DNA from: an uncultured Prevotella sp.
GTDB taxonomy: Bacteria > Bacteroidota > Bacteroidia > Bacteroidales > Bacteroidaceae
NCBI GenBank assembly: GCA_900769275.1
Contig: CAAGGA010000103.1
Location: forward strand, 1 to 20,397
Length of the DNA: 20,397 nucleotides
Reading direction: 5' to 3'
Shown: positions 1 through 7,702 of the stretch, one piece after another
Layout: each line of letters starts with the position of its first letter
Numbering within the stretch: the stretch's first letter is position 1
The notes under the pieces: model-generated
Told to the model about the DNA's origin: nothing
The model's database searches: none
The model's input: only the letters and a program-made list of their open reading frames with translations
Translations under genes and position numbers: made by a program

Positions 1-40
1 CAAACAACCAAACAACCAAACAACCAACCAACCAAACAAG
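1..40. repeat. CAAACAAC/CAAC short tandem repeat
   Basis: The first 40 bases consist almost only of CAAA and CAAC tetranucleotides. CAAACAAC occurs three times in a row, followed by two CAAC units and a final CAAA copy. The tract ends a few bases before the TTG start of the RlpA-like gene, so it lies in that gene's 5' leader or promoter region. Its left end is cut by the window edge, so the true copy number is unknown. A copy-number-variable tract here could affect expression, but nothing in the sequence shows that it does. Confidence 0.75.
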
Positions 41-46
41 CCCTGA

Positions 47-505
47 TTGCATAAAAGAATAATCATAATAATATCAGTCCTTACCTCTCTGCTGACAATA
101 CAAGCCCAGCAGAGAGGCAAGGCTTCGTATTATTCCAAGCGAGCAACAGGAGCACGCACCAGCAGCGGACAGAGAATGCACCACGACTCCCTGGTATGCG
201 CACACCGCACCCACCCTTTCGGCACACTACTGTTAGTCAAAAACCTCACCAACAACAAGGAAGTAATCGTCAAGGTCATCGACCGCGGACCTTTCCGGAA
301 AGGCAGAATCATCGACCTCTCATGGGCGGCGGCAAAGGCACTCGGAATGATAAGCAACGGCATAGCAGCAGTAGAAGTGAAAGTATGGCATGAAGACATG
401 CACATCCCCTACCGCCCCGAACCGGAGTCACTGCCCGAAATCGACCTTGAGCGCACAGAGGTAGAACGCCCCGACTCCATAGTGCCGATATGGCAAAGGA
501 AGTAA
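47..505 (+). CDS. RlpA-like septal ring/double-psi beta-barrel protein
   Basis: A 152-residue exported protein. Residues 1-20 form a signal peptide (short basic start, then a run of Ile and other hydrophobic residues ending near AQQ). Residues 24-115 match the RlpA double-psi beta-barrel: GKASYYS at the start, a TGARTSSG segment, HPFGT, and the hallmark DRGPF followed by GRIIDLSWAAA. In this family RlpA acts on denuded peptidoglycan glycan strands in the periplasm, but not all homologues are active. This one has no SPOR domain and no lipobox cysteine. The tail from about residue 120 is Pro/Glu-rich and probably disordered. The start is TTG: an in-frame TGA lies directly upstream at 44-46, and this codon gives a full signal peptide. 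No ATG fits. It is not obviously co-transcribed with the next intact gene, which is 1.1 kb away. Confidence 0.85.
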   Translation: MHKRIIIIISVLTSLLTIQAQQRGKASYYSKRATGARTSSGQRMHHDSLVCAHRTHPFGTLLLVKNLTNNKEVIVKVIDRGPFRKGRIIDLSWAAAKALGMISNGIAAVEVKVWHEDMHIPYRPEPESLPEIDLERTEVERPDSIVPIWQRK

Positions 506-694
506 AGCTACGGTATCACCCACTGGCGTGACGGCAAGGGATGCTTCCGTTTTTATCGAAAACCTCGTGCCTCCTTTTTGTAATCCTACCACCCCCGTCC
601 GCTAACGAAAAACGACAGATAAGCAGCAAATTATATGGAAGTCTCAGATGAAAATGGTAATTTTGCAGAAGTTGAATCTTCTAAACTTTTAACG
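506..694. other. Intergenic stretch without a gene
   Basis: This 189-bp stretch separates the RlpA-like gene from the broken ATPase gene. It contains no credible ORF. TAATTTTG at 658-665 matches the Bacteroidetes -7 consensus and may be the remains of the ATPase gene's promoter, but no TTG lies about 20 bases upstream. No strong terminator hairpin was found after the RlpA-like stop codon. Confidence 0.4.
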
Positions 695-1216
695 ATGACA
701 TAGGCAGACATCAAGATACCGTATGCTATAGCCAATTTCGCAGAACTGAGGGAGCGTGGCTACTATTATATCGACAAGACCGCCTATATTCGGAAACTTG
801 AGCGATACAAGGCTTCTGTATTCCTTCGTCCAAGACGATTCGGAAAGAGCCTTCTCGTATCTACCCTTGCACACTATTACGACCGCAACAAGGCTGACAA
901 GTTTGAAACAATCTTTGGCGGCACTTCAATAGGCGACAACCCTACAGCTGAGCACAACAAGTATATAGTCATCAGATATGACTTCTCACAGATATCGATG
1001 ACTATGGACAAATATGAGTTGGAGAAGAATTTCCATCTTCTCAACTCAGGTCCTGCAAGGATTGCAGTGGCGCAGAATAGTGACATCTTCGGCGATTTCA
1101 CATTCCATTCTGACGGTAATGCCTCGCAGATGCTGTGGGAAATATCCCAACTGCTGCGCCTCTGCGAGACGTGGACATGCTGCGCTCTGGCTGCATCATC
1201 CCTGTGCCATTGCTGA
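695..1216 (+). pseudogene. Broken AAA-ATPase (PF09820-like), N-terminal remnant
   Basis: From the ATG at 695 one frame encodes a recognisable N-terminus of the large Bacteroidales AAA-ATPase-like family (PF09820, usually joined to a PD-(D/E)XK nuclease domain and roughly 500 residues long). After the third codon, TAG at 701-703, it continues with KIPYAIANFAELRERGYYY, then IDKT, FLRPRRFGKS (the P-loop-like motif, about 824-853), the YYD..KADKFETIFGG segment and YDFSQ. The family match fades near position 1030. What follows in the same frame to the TGA at 1214-1216 does not resemble the family, and a second frame takes over with more protein-like sequence (VDMLRSGCIIPVP). So the gene has an early nonsense codon, lacks more than half of the expected length, and is probably joined to unrelated DNA. 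Members are usually many-copy, variable genes, and their role is not settled. I am confident of the family and of the inactivation, less so of the junction. Confidence 0.8.
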
Positions 1217-1272
1217 CGTACTGAAAAGTCCGCAGAATGCCAATGTGACGATAGTCTTTTTGATGCTCTTAA

Positions 1273-1465
1273 GGGTGGTTCTATAAATTAGCCTTGACAG
1301 ATTGCGATTCTGTTTTCGAGGTCAAAGTGTAAGTGAGAGAGGGAGCAATGCGGGCATTGTGACCGAGCGAACTTACACTTTGAACCGAAAAGAGGACGAA
1401 AGATGGCAAGACGTTATCTCCACTCTGAGAATATATCTAACGGTGGTAGTTTTTTAGAACCACCC
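1273..1465. mobile_element. MITE-like inverted-repeat element, ~193 bp
   Basis: Perfect 11-bp terminal inverted repeats, GGGTGGTTCTA (1273-1283) and TAGAACCACCC (1455-1465), enclose 171 bp with no ORF. Inside lies a second perfect 13-bp inverted pair, TCAAAGTGTAAGT (1322-1334) and ACTTACACTTTGA (1371-1383). Within that is a small hairpin formed by CAATGC (1346-1351) and GCATTG (1354-1359). The nested symmetry and lack of coding capacity fit a non-autonomous element or the fused ends of a deleted insertion sequence. I see no clear target-site duplication on the flanks. It sits directly after the broken ATPase gene and upstream of the msbA promoter. Confidence 0.6.
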
Positions 1466-1512
1466 ATATATGTAAAAGTGCCGAAAAATTTTCGTATCTG
1501 ACAAATAATGCG

Positions 1513-1520
1513 TACCTTTG
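1513..1520 (+). promoter_or_regulatory. Bacteroidetes-type -7 promoter element before msbA-like gene
   Basis: TACCTTTG matches TAnnTTTG. About 20 bases upstream is a T-rich TTTTCG at 1489-1494, which only loosely fits the -33 TTG element. Transcription would begin near 1527, giving a leader of about 60 bases before the ATG at 1588. This is the only consensus -7 match I found close to the start of this operon. Confidence 0.5.
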
Positions 1521-1587
1521 CACGTAATTGTGTAAAAGGTGTTTTTCAGAACCCACTTTTACAGAGAAAAACCAATAACGCTGTCTG

Positions 1588-3432
1588 ATGAAGGAATTTA
1601 TCCAGGTGTTGCGACGTTTCGTACCGCCTTACAAGAAATATCTCGTGCTGTCGGTCATATTCAATGTCCTGTCGGCAGCACTAAACATATTCTCTTTTGC
1701 CACGCTTATACCCATCCTGCAGATTATCTTCCAGGTCGGAGGCACACAGGGCGCAACGACATTGATGCCGTGGGACTGGGGTAACATTAAGGAGGTGGTC
1801 AGCAACAATGCCGACTATTACGTCAATGTGATGATTGCGGAGATAGGGGAATCCACCACGCTTCTCGTCATCGGTCTCGCCCTCGCAGTGATGACAGGTC
1901 TCAAGACAGCCGCCTATTTCCTCTCCTCTGCCACCATCATTCCCATAAGGACGGGCGTGGTGAGGGATATACGCAATCAGCTCTATCGGAAAATCACGAG
2001 CCTGCCGCTCTCTTTCTTCAGCGAGGAGCGCAAGGGAGATATCATAGCCCGTATGTCGGGCGACGTGCAGGAGATAGAGAACAGCATCATGTCGAGCCTC
2101 GATATGATGTTCAAGAATCCGATTCTCATCATCGTATATTTCGCCACGATGCTCTTCATTTCATGGCAGCTGACCCTTTTCACCATCATCTTCGTCCCCG
2201 TCTTCGGATGGTTCATGGGTGTCGTGGGCAGGAAGCTCAAGCGCAGGTCCATAGAGGCGCAGTCACTGTGGAGCGACACGATGAGTCAGGTGGAGGAAAC
2301 GCTGGGAGGACTGCGCATCATAAAGGCGTTCTGTGCCGAGGAGAAGATGAACGCACGCTTCGATTCTATCAACTCCGCCTACCGCAACAACATCATGCGG
2401 GTGAACACCCGCCAGCAGATGGCACACCCGATGTCGGAGTTTCTCGGCACGGTGATGATTGTCATTGTACTGTGGTTCGGAGGTATGCTGGTTCTCGGAG
2501 GCTATGCCCTCTCCGGTCCCACGTTCATCTACTATATGGTAATCCTCTACAGTATCATCAATCCCCTGAAGGATTTCTCCAAGGCAGGATACAATATACC
2601 CAAGGGACTCGCCTCCATGGAGCGCGTCGATAAGATACTTCAGGCGCGTGACACCATCCCCGAGAAAGACAATCCCGAGCATATCGCCACGTTCGAGAGC
2701 AGGATAGAGTTCCGCAACGTCTCGTTCGCATATTCCGATACCAAGACGGGGGAGCCGCACTGGGTGCTTCGCAACATCAACCTCACTATCCCGAAAGGCA
2801 AGACAATAGCCCTCGTAGGGCAGTCAGGGTCGGGGAAATCCACTCTCGTGGATCTCATTCCCCGTTACTACGACACGGTGGAGGGAGAGGTGCTGATTGA
2901 CGGCATCAACGTCAAGGACCTCGGAATACATGACCTGCGGCAGCTTATCGGAAACGTAAACCAGGAGGCAATCCTCTTCAATGACTCTTTCTTCAACAAC
3001 ATCACGTTCGGAGTAGATTCCGCAACGCAGGAGGAAGTGGAGGAAGCGGCACGCATTGCCAATGCCCATGACTTCATAATGGCTTCCGAGGACGGTTACC
3101 ACACGATGATAGGCGACCGTGGCGGACGGCTCTCCGGAGGGCAGCGGCAGCGTATCAGCATAGCCCGTGCCATACTGAAGAACCCTCCCATCCTTATTCT
3201 CGACGAGGCAACGTCGGCTCTCGACACCGAGTCGGAACGCCTCGTGCAGGATGCACTCGAACGTCTCATGAAGACGCGCACCACCGTTGCCATTGCCCAC
3301 CGCCTCTCAACCATAAGGAATGCTGACGAGATTTACGTACTGCATGAGGGCAGGATAGTAGAGTCCGGCACGCACGAGACGCTCATCGCTGCCAATGGAT
3401 ATTACAGGAAACTGCATGATATGCAGAAATAG
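1588..3432 (+). CDS. MsbA-type ABC exporter (fused membrane and ATPase domains)
   Basis: A 614-residue ABC half-transporter. An exporter-type transmembrane domain occupies residues 15-345, with hydrophobic segments near 17-50, 90-115, 172-215 and 280-325. A nucleotide-binding domain occupies about 365-610. The ATPase motifs are all intact: Walker A GQSGSGKST (411-419), signature LSGGQRQR (515-522), Walker B ILILDEATSALD with D539/E540, and H-loop His571 in AHRLST. Length and layout match MsbA, which flips lipid A-core across the inner membrane. The gene is first in a plus-strand run that also encodes an LpxL-type acyltransferase, which supports a lipopolysaccharide substrate. General multidrug or lipid exporters share this architecture, so substrate is inferred from context. 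Confidence 0.85.
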   Translation: MKEFIQVLRRFVPPYKKYLVLSVIFNVLSAALNIFSFATLIPILQIIFQVGGTQGATTLMPWDWGNIKEVVSNNADYYVNVMIAEIGESTTLLVIGLALAVMTGLKTAAYFLSSATIIPIRTGVVRDIRNQLYRKITSLPLSFFSEERKGDIIARMSGDVQEIENSIMSSLDMMFKNPILIIVYFATMLFISWQLTLFTIIFVPVFGWFMGVVGRKLKRRSIEAQSLWSDTMSQVEETLGGLRIIKAFCAEEKMNARFDSINSAYRNNIMRVNTRQQMAHPMSEFLGTVMIVIVLWFGGMLVLGGYALSGPTFIYYMVILYSIINPLKDFSKAGYNIPKGLASMERVDKILQARDTIPEKDNPEHIATFESRIEFRNVSFAYSDTKTGEPHWVLRNINLTIPKGKTIALVGQSGSGKSTLVDLIPRYYDTVEGEVLIDGINVKDLGIHDLRQLIGNVNQEAILFNDSFFNNITFGVDSATQEEVEEAARIANAHDFIMASEDGYHTMIGDRGGRLSGGQRQRISIARAILKNPPILILDEATSALDTESERLVQDALERLMKTRTTVAIAHRLSTIRNADEIYVLHEGRIVESGTHETLIAANGYYRKLHDMQK

Positions 3433-3516
3433 GCTGCGGAAAACCTATCCCGTAATCCGGCGCAATCATGCCTGCCGCACTAATATTTAGTATAGTCCCC
3501 ACCTACAACTCATCGT

Positions 3517-5451
3517 ATGAAAAGAATATCAGCCCTGATAAAGGTCTTCGCCGCAGTCACCCTGCTCGGTGTTCTCGGACATATCGGCTTCTATTTCCTC
3601 AATCTTCATCTTATCACGGATGAGGGAGATGCACCTTTCTTCCCAATGCTGTGGAATGCGCTGCGCCTTGACGTCGCCGTGGCAGGATATGCCTGTTTCC
3701 TGCCTGCCTTGATTCTCATGGTCAGCGTGTGGTGGAAAGGTATGGCGTTGGTATATCTGTGGCGATGCTATGTCGGCATTGTAGCCTTTGCCGTGACGCT
3801 TGCCAATACGGCAAACATCATCCTTTACGGCTATTGGGGCTTCCCTCTCGACTCCACACCGCTCTTCTATCTCTTCTCATCCCCGGCAGATGCCGTGGCG
3901 AGTACGGGGACGGCAGAGACGTTTCTGTATATCTTTGCCGTGATACTCCTCTCGGTGCTTGTCTATCTCGGCATGGAGGCTTTGGTGCATCCCCATCGCA
4001 CCATTCAGGGAAGACACCGGCATCATTCCCATACCCATTATCACAAGCCCCTGAAAGCAAAGGTGCTCGACACCATATACCTCATCTTGCTGACCGCCCT
4101 GCTCGTCATACCCGTGCGCGGGGGCTTCTCCGTGGCAACCAATAATGTAGGCTCTGTATTCTTCAGCGGCAACCACAGGCTCAACCATTGCGCTGTAAAT
4201 CCCGTATTCAGTTTCCTGTATTCCCTCCTGCACGATGAGGATTTTTCCTCACGTTACCGCTTCATGGACGATGCTGAGGCTTCTGCTCTCTTCAGGAACA
4301 TGGTATGCACATCCATGCGAACAGCCGCTCCTGCTGATTCTTCTGCGCACGTCGTTCCTCTTGACCCACATTTCGTTTCTGCCCTTGAGGCGGGAATGGC
4401 AGGAGAAGAGAAAGGGGTCAATGTCGTCATTGTCATCCTTGAGGGTTTCTCGAAATACATCATGGGCGAGACAGGACACGTGGAGGGCGTTACAGCCTGC
4501 CTCGACTCTTTAGCTTCACAGGGCATATACTTCACTAATTTCTATGCTAACAGCTTCCGCACCGACCGTGCACTCGTCTCCATCCTTTCCGGTTATCCGG
4601 CACAGCCGACGGCAAGCCTGATGAAATTCCCGCAGAAGACCAACTCCCTCACAGGTATCGCACGCTCGCTGAACGATGCAGCCTTCTCCACAAAGTACTT
4701 CTACGGCGGTGATGCCGACTTTACCAATATGCGCGCTTACCTACGTGCCACGGGTTTTGAGGACATAGTGTCGGAGGAAAACTTCCCCTCTGACATACCA
4801 AGAACCAAGTGGGGCATTGATGACAACTACGTCTTCGACCGCGCCGTCAAGGACATGGCGGCAGGAAACAGACGCAGCAACCGCTTCTTCGTAGTCCAGA
4901 CATCCAGCAGTCACGAACCATACGAGGTGCCGGTGAAGCGGCTTGAGGACAAGGCTCTCAACGCTTTCTTCTTCGCTGACCAGTGTCTCGGTGACTTTGT
5001 CACACAGATGAAGACAAAAAAAATATGGGACAACACCCTCATGGTCATCGTTCCAGACCATCTCGGATGCTATCCCACAAACCCAGACAACTTCCAGCTC
5101 TACCGCTATCAGATACCCCTCATCCTCTCAGGCGGTGCCGTCACGGCATCAAAGCGTATCGGCACCATCGGTTCGCAGCAGGACATTGCCGCCACCCTCC
5201 TGGCATTGCTCGGGCAGAAGCATGACGCTTACCGCTTCTCCAAGGACCTCCTCGATGACAATGCGCCGCATTTCGCTTTCTTCACAGTGCCTGATGCCGT
5301 AGGTATGGTGACGGAGGACAATCAGGTCATCTATGACAACGGACAGGGAAAGACCGTCCTCGACCAGGGTACTGCCAAGGGCAAGAACCTGCGCAAGGCC
5401 CAGGCTTACCTGCAGAAACTCTATGATGACATTGACATGCTTGGGAAATAA
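3517..5451 (+). CDS. LtaS/MdoB-like phosphoglycerol/phosphoethanolamine transferase, inner membrane
   Basis: A 644-residue membrane enzyme. About five hydrophobic helices lie in residues 1-205 (near 8-29, 45-70, 76-105, 133-157, 184-203), followed by a periplasmic alkaline-phosphatase/sulfatase-fold domain at about 300-600. Visible active-site features are NVVIVILEGFS with metal ligand Glu309, the SFRTDR segment with candidate nucleophile Thr349, WGIDD (433-437), SSSHEP with His466, and Asp514-His515 in VPDH. Relatives such as LtaS, MdoB and EptA cleave a phospholipid headgroup and move phosphoglycerol or phosphoethanolamine onto an acceptor outside the membrane. Its place between MsbA and LpxL-type genes suggests decoration of lipid A, core or a periplasmic glycan. 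Headgroup and acceptor cannot be read from sequence. A histidine-rich loop (158-176, eight His) between helices 4 and 5 is unusual. Confidence 0.8.
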   Translation: MKRISALIKVFAAVTLLGVLGHIGFYFLNLHLITDEGDAPFFPMLWNALRLDVAVAGYACFLPALILMVSVWWKGMALVYLWRCYVGIVAFAVTLANTANIILYGYWGFPLDSTPLFYLFSSPADAVASTGTAETFLYIFAVILLSVLVYLGMEALVHPHRTIQGRHRHHSHTHYHKPLKAKVLDTIYLILLTALLVIPVRGGFSVATNNVGSVFFSGNHRLNHCAVNPVFSFLYSLLHDEDFSSRYRFMDDAEASALFRNMVCTSMRTAAPADSSAHVVPLDPHFVSALEAGMAGEEKGVNVVIVILEGFSKYIMGETGHVEGVTACLDSLASQGIYFTNFYANSFRTDRALVSILSGYPAQPTASLMKFPQKTNSLTGIARSLNDAAFSTKYFYGGDADFTNMRAYLRATGFEDIVSEENFPSDIPRTKWGIDDNYVFDRAVKDMAAGNRRSNRFFVVQTSSSHEPYEVPVKRLEDKALNAFFFADQCLGDFVTQMKTKKIWDNTLMVIVPDHLGCYPTNPDNFQLYRYQIPLILSGGAVTASKRIGTIGSQQDIAATLLALLGQKHDAYRFSKDLLDDNAPHFAFFTVPDAVGMVTEDNQVIYDNGQGKTVLDQGTAKGKNLRKAQAYLQKLYDDIDMLGK

Positions 5452-5475
5452 TCTCTTTTGACAGGAATTTTACTG

Positions 5476-6366
5476 ATGCTTTTCATCATTCGTCAAATAT
5501 CTAAACTACCGTTCGACATACTGTATGCCATATCCGATGTGGTATATTTCTTCCTCTATCGGCTGATAGGCTACCGTAAGAAGATAGTGCGCAGCAACCT
5601 TGCCTCTTCTTTCCCGGAGAAGACGGAGAGGGAACTGCGTGACATCGAGCGGAGATTCTATCATTGGCTCTGCGACTATTTCGTGGAGACGTTGAAGCTC
5701 CTCTCCATGACACCGGAGAAAATCAGGCGGCATCTGGAGTTCAGAAACGTGGAGTTAGTCACACAGGCCTGTGACAGTGGGCAGGGGGTGGCAGCCTTTC
5801 TCGGGCATTACTGCAACTGGGAGTGGCTCTCTGCCGTCGGAATATACTATCCGGAGGGCTATGGTCACGTCTACAACGGACTGATATACCATCCGCTGAG
5901 GAATGACTTCATGGACAATCTGATGAAAGAGGCGCGCTCCACTCTCCGTGGTACGCCCATTCCGAAGAAGAACATCCTCCGGGAACTCGTCCGCCTGAAG
6001 CGCGAAAACCGACCCTATCTCTTCGGATATATCTTCGACCAGTCTCCGAAGTGGGACAACATACATCTCTGGACGGAGTTCCTCAACCATAATTCTCCGG
6101 TCTTCACGGGAGCCGAACGTCTCGCCAGAAAGATGGATGACCGTGTCCTGTTCGTCTCCATGGAGCGACCTGAGAGAGGGAAATATGTCGCAACGTTCCA
6201 TCTCGTCGCTGACCATGCCGCCGAGACGCAGGAATACGAGATAACGAAACAATGCCTCGCCCTGCTCGAAGACTCCATCCGCCGTACTCCTCATCTGTAC
6301 CTATGGACACACAACAGATGGAAGCGTACATACGAGGAATACCTGCAAAGGCAGGAAAGACGGTAG
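5476..6366 (+). CDS. Lipid A biosynthesis acyltransferase (LpxL/HtrB family)
   Basis: A 296-residue inner-membrane acyltransferase that would add a secondary acyl chain to the lipid A precursor. It has the family features: a hydrophobic N-terminal anchor (1-32), the RSNLASSFPEK segment, and the catalytic HX4E motif in GHYCNWEW with His111 and Glu116. Later are the GYIFDQSP stretch and the HNRWKR segment near the C-terminus. I chose ATG 5476, which has an AGGA about 10 bases upstream; TTG 5458 is also in frame and would add six residues just after the preceding stop. It is the third gene of the plus-strand run, with only 24 bp between it and the LtaS-like gene, so co-transcription is likely. 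Confidence 0.88.
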   Translation: MLFIIRQISKLPFDILYAISDVVYFFLYRLIGYRKKIVRSNLASSFPEKTERELRDIERRFYHWLCDYFVETLKLLSMTPEKIRRHLEFRNVELVTQACDSGQGVAAFLGHYCNWEWLSAVGIYYPEGYGHVYNGLIYHPLRNDFMDNLMKEARSTLRGTPIPKKNILRELVRLKRENRPYLFGYIFDQSPKWDNIHLWTEFLNHNSPVFTGAERLARKMDDRVLFVSMERPERGKYVATFHLVADHAAETQEYEITKQCLALLEDSIRRTPHLYLWTHNRWKRTYEEYLQRQERR

Positions 6367-6457
6367 GTTGGGAATAAAAGGGCGGTTGTGAGGTTGTATG
6401 GTTATGCGATCGTACGGTGATACGGAGGTCTGTGAGGACTGTCGGTATCTTCCGTAA

Positions 6458-6504
6458 AACCTTAAAACCGTACAGCCGTAAGACCTGCTCAGAACCTTAA
6501 AACC
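6458..6504. repeat. Repeat-rich intergenic stretch with AACCTTAAAACC direct repeats
   Basis: The 174-bp gap between the acyltransferase and glycosyltransferase genes contains AACCTTAAAACC at 6458-6469 and again at 6493-6504. There are also several TACGG/CCGTA motifs in both orientations (about 6411-6425 and 6452-6479). The composition is repetitive rather than coding and looks like a degenerate short intergenic repeat family. No function can be assigned. Confidence 0.5.
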
Positions 6505-6540
6505 ACAGAACCTTGGAAATTGTAGGTTAAGAAAATAATA

Positions 6541-7572
6541 ATGAGAAACTGTTATATCTCACGTAATTACAAGTCGGTAAAGTCGGCGGGAGGACGTGCC
6601 CGCACTGATATAGAGAAGATTATGGACGACATGGGCTTCCATAACCTTGCTCTTCCGCAGTCACGCCGCCCGAATATGGTATTCGATTTCTTCTATACCT
6701 TTACCGGAGTGGTGAAGGCTGTGCTGTCAATGCGCCGGGGTGACACCCTCGTCATACAGTATCCTATGAAGAAATACTATGAGTTCGTCTGCAATGTGGC
6801 TCACCGTCGCGGCTTGAGAATCATCACCGTGATACACGACCTCGGCTCCTTCCGCCGCAAGAAACTGACCGTGGAACGTGAGATAAGGCGGCTTTCCCAC
6901 TCGGATGCGCTGATTGTTCACAATCCTGCCATGCGTCAATGGCTCCTGGAGCATGGATATAGGGGCGAGATGCAGGTCTTGGGACTTTTCGACTATCTCT
7001 CCCCAATGCCTATAACCTCTGAACGTCCTGTGCCGGAGTCACCCAAAGACTATAGCGTCTTCTTCGCCGGCAGTCTCTCTGTGAAGCACAATGCTTTCAT
7101 ATATATGTTGCCTGAGCATCTCAAAGCCCATAAGTTTCATCTCTATGGTTCCGGCTTTCGTGATGACCTTGCTCGGGAGGAACTGGTCTATGAGGGCTTT
7201 GCTGCTGACTACGAGTTGATGGAAAACAATCATGGTGACTTCGGGTTGTCATGGTATGGCGAGTCACTGACGGAGGGAAAGGGCATGATAGGCGAGTATA
7301 TGGCTTACAACAATCCTCATAAGGTAATGCTTTATCTCCGCTGTCACGCCCCTGTCATCATCGGAAAGACGGCGGCTCTCGCTCCTTTCATCGAGGAACA
7401 CGGCATAGGCATCTGTGTAGATACGCTGGAGAATCTGGGTGAAGTGCTGGAGAAAGTCACGCCGGAGGATTATCGCCGTATGCGGGAAAACGTCAGGGCG
7501 ATGAGCGACAAGATAGCGTCCGGCTATTTCTTCCGTACTGCCTTCACCGAGCTTACCCGCCGCATGGGCTGA
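6541..7572 (+). CDS. Glycosyltransferase, galactofuranosyltransferase/Gtf3-like
   Basis: A 343-residue cytoplasmic glycosyltransferase of the GT-B type. It resembles the beta-1,6-galactofuranosyltransferase/WbbI/Gtf3 group. Recognisable parts are the start YISRNYKSVKSAGGRARTDIE, the TLVIQYPMKKYY segment, TVIHDLGSFR (about 97-106), LIVHNPAMRQWL, VFFAGSLS (about 178-185), FHLYGSGF, the DFGLSWYGES acceptor-side segment, and YNNPHKVMLYLRCHAPVI with IIGKTAALAPFIEEHGIGI near the C-terminus. It has no signal peptide or membrane helix. Given MsbA and LpxL upstream and LicD downstream, it probably extends the lipopolysaccharide core or another lipid-linked glycan. Galactofuranose specificity is only suggested by family resemblance; no UDP-galactopyranose mutase gene is visible. 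Confidence 0.72.
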   Translation: MRNCYISRNYKSVKSAGGRARTDIEKIMDDMGFHNLALPQSRRPNMVFDFFYTFTGVVKAVLSMRRGDTLVIQYPMKKYYEFVCNVAHRRGLRIITVIHDLGSFRRKKLTVEREIRRLSHSDALIVHNPAMRQWLLEHGYRGEMQVLGLFDYLSPMPITSERPVPESPKDYSVFFAGSLSVKHNAFIYMLPEHLKAHKFHLYGSGFRDDLAREELVYEGFAADYELMENNHGDFGLSWYGESLTEGKGMIGEYMAYNNPHKVMLYLRCHAPVIIGKTAALAPFIEEHGIGICVDTLENLGEVLEKVTPEDYRRMRENVRAMSDKIASGYFFRTAFTELTRRMG

Positions 7573-7626
7573 TTCCGCCCTGCCGTATGGGCTAATCCGC
7601 CCCACAAGGAATAAGGAATACTGGTA

Positions 7627-7680
7627 CTCTTCGACCAGGTCGAAGAGCACAAAACATAGAAAAAACGCTGGTCGAAGAGC
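7627..7680. repeat. 10-bp palindrome plus third copy of the half-site, upstream of licD-like gene
   Basis: CTCTTCGACC (7627-7636), one A, then GGTCGAAGAG (7638-7647) form a perfect inverted repeat. The right half with one further base, GGTCGAAGAGC, recurs at 7670-7680, 32 bases downstream. It lies between the glycosyltransferase stop (7572) and the LicD start (7703). The palindrome could form a strong RNA hairpin but is not followed by a T tract, so it is not a classical terminator. It could equally be a protein-binding site or an mRNA processing or stability element. Confidence 0.65.
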
Positions 7681-7702
7681 CAAAAACAAGAAAGAAATTA
7701 TC

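Noticed and set aside
877..1101. Minus-strand ORF in the decayed region
   Set aside because: It is antisense to the recognisable AAA-ATPase remnant and has no resemblance to a known protein.
2263..3300. Long minus-strand open frames (2263-2760 and 2824-3300)
   Set aside because: They lie wholly antisense to the MsbA-like gene, whose ATPase motifs are intact, and show no protein family resemblance.
5755..6294. 179-codon minus-strand open frame
   Set aside because: Antisense to the acyltransferase gene with no recognisable domain.
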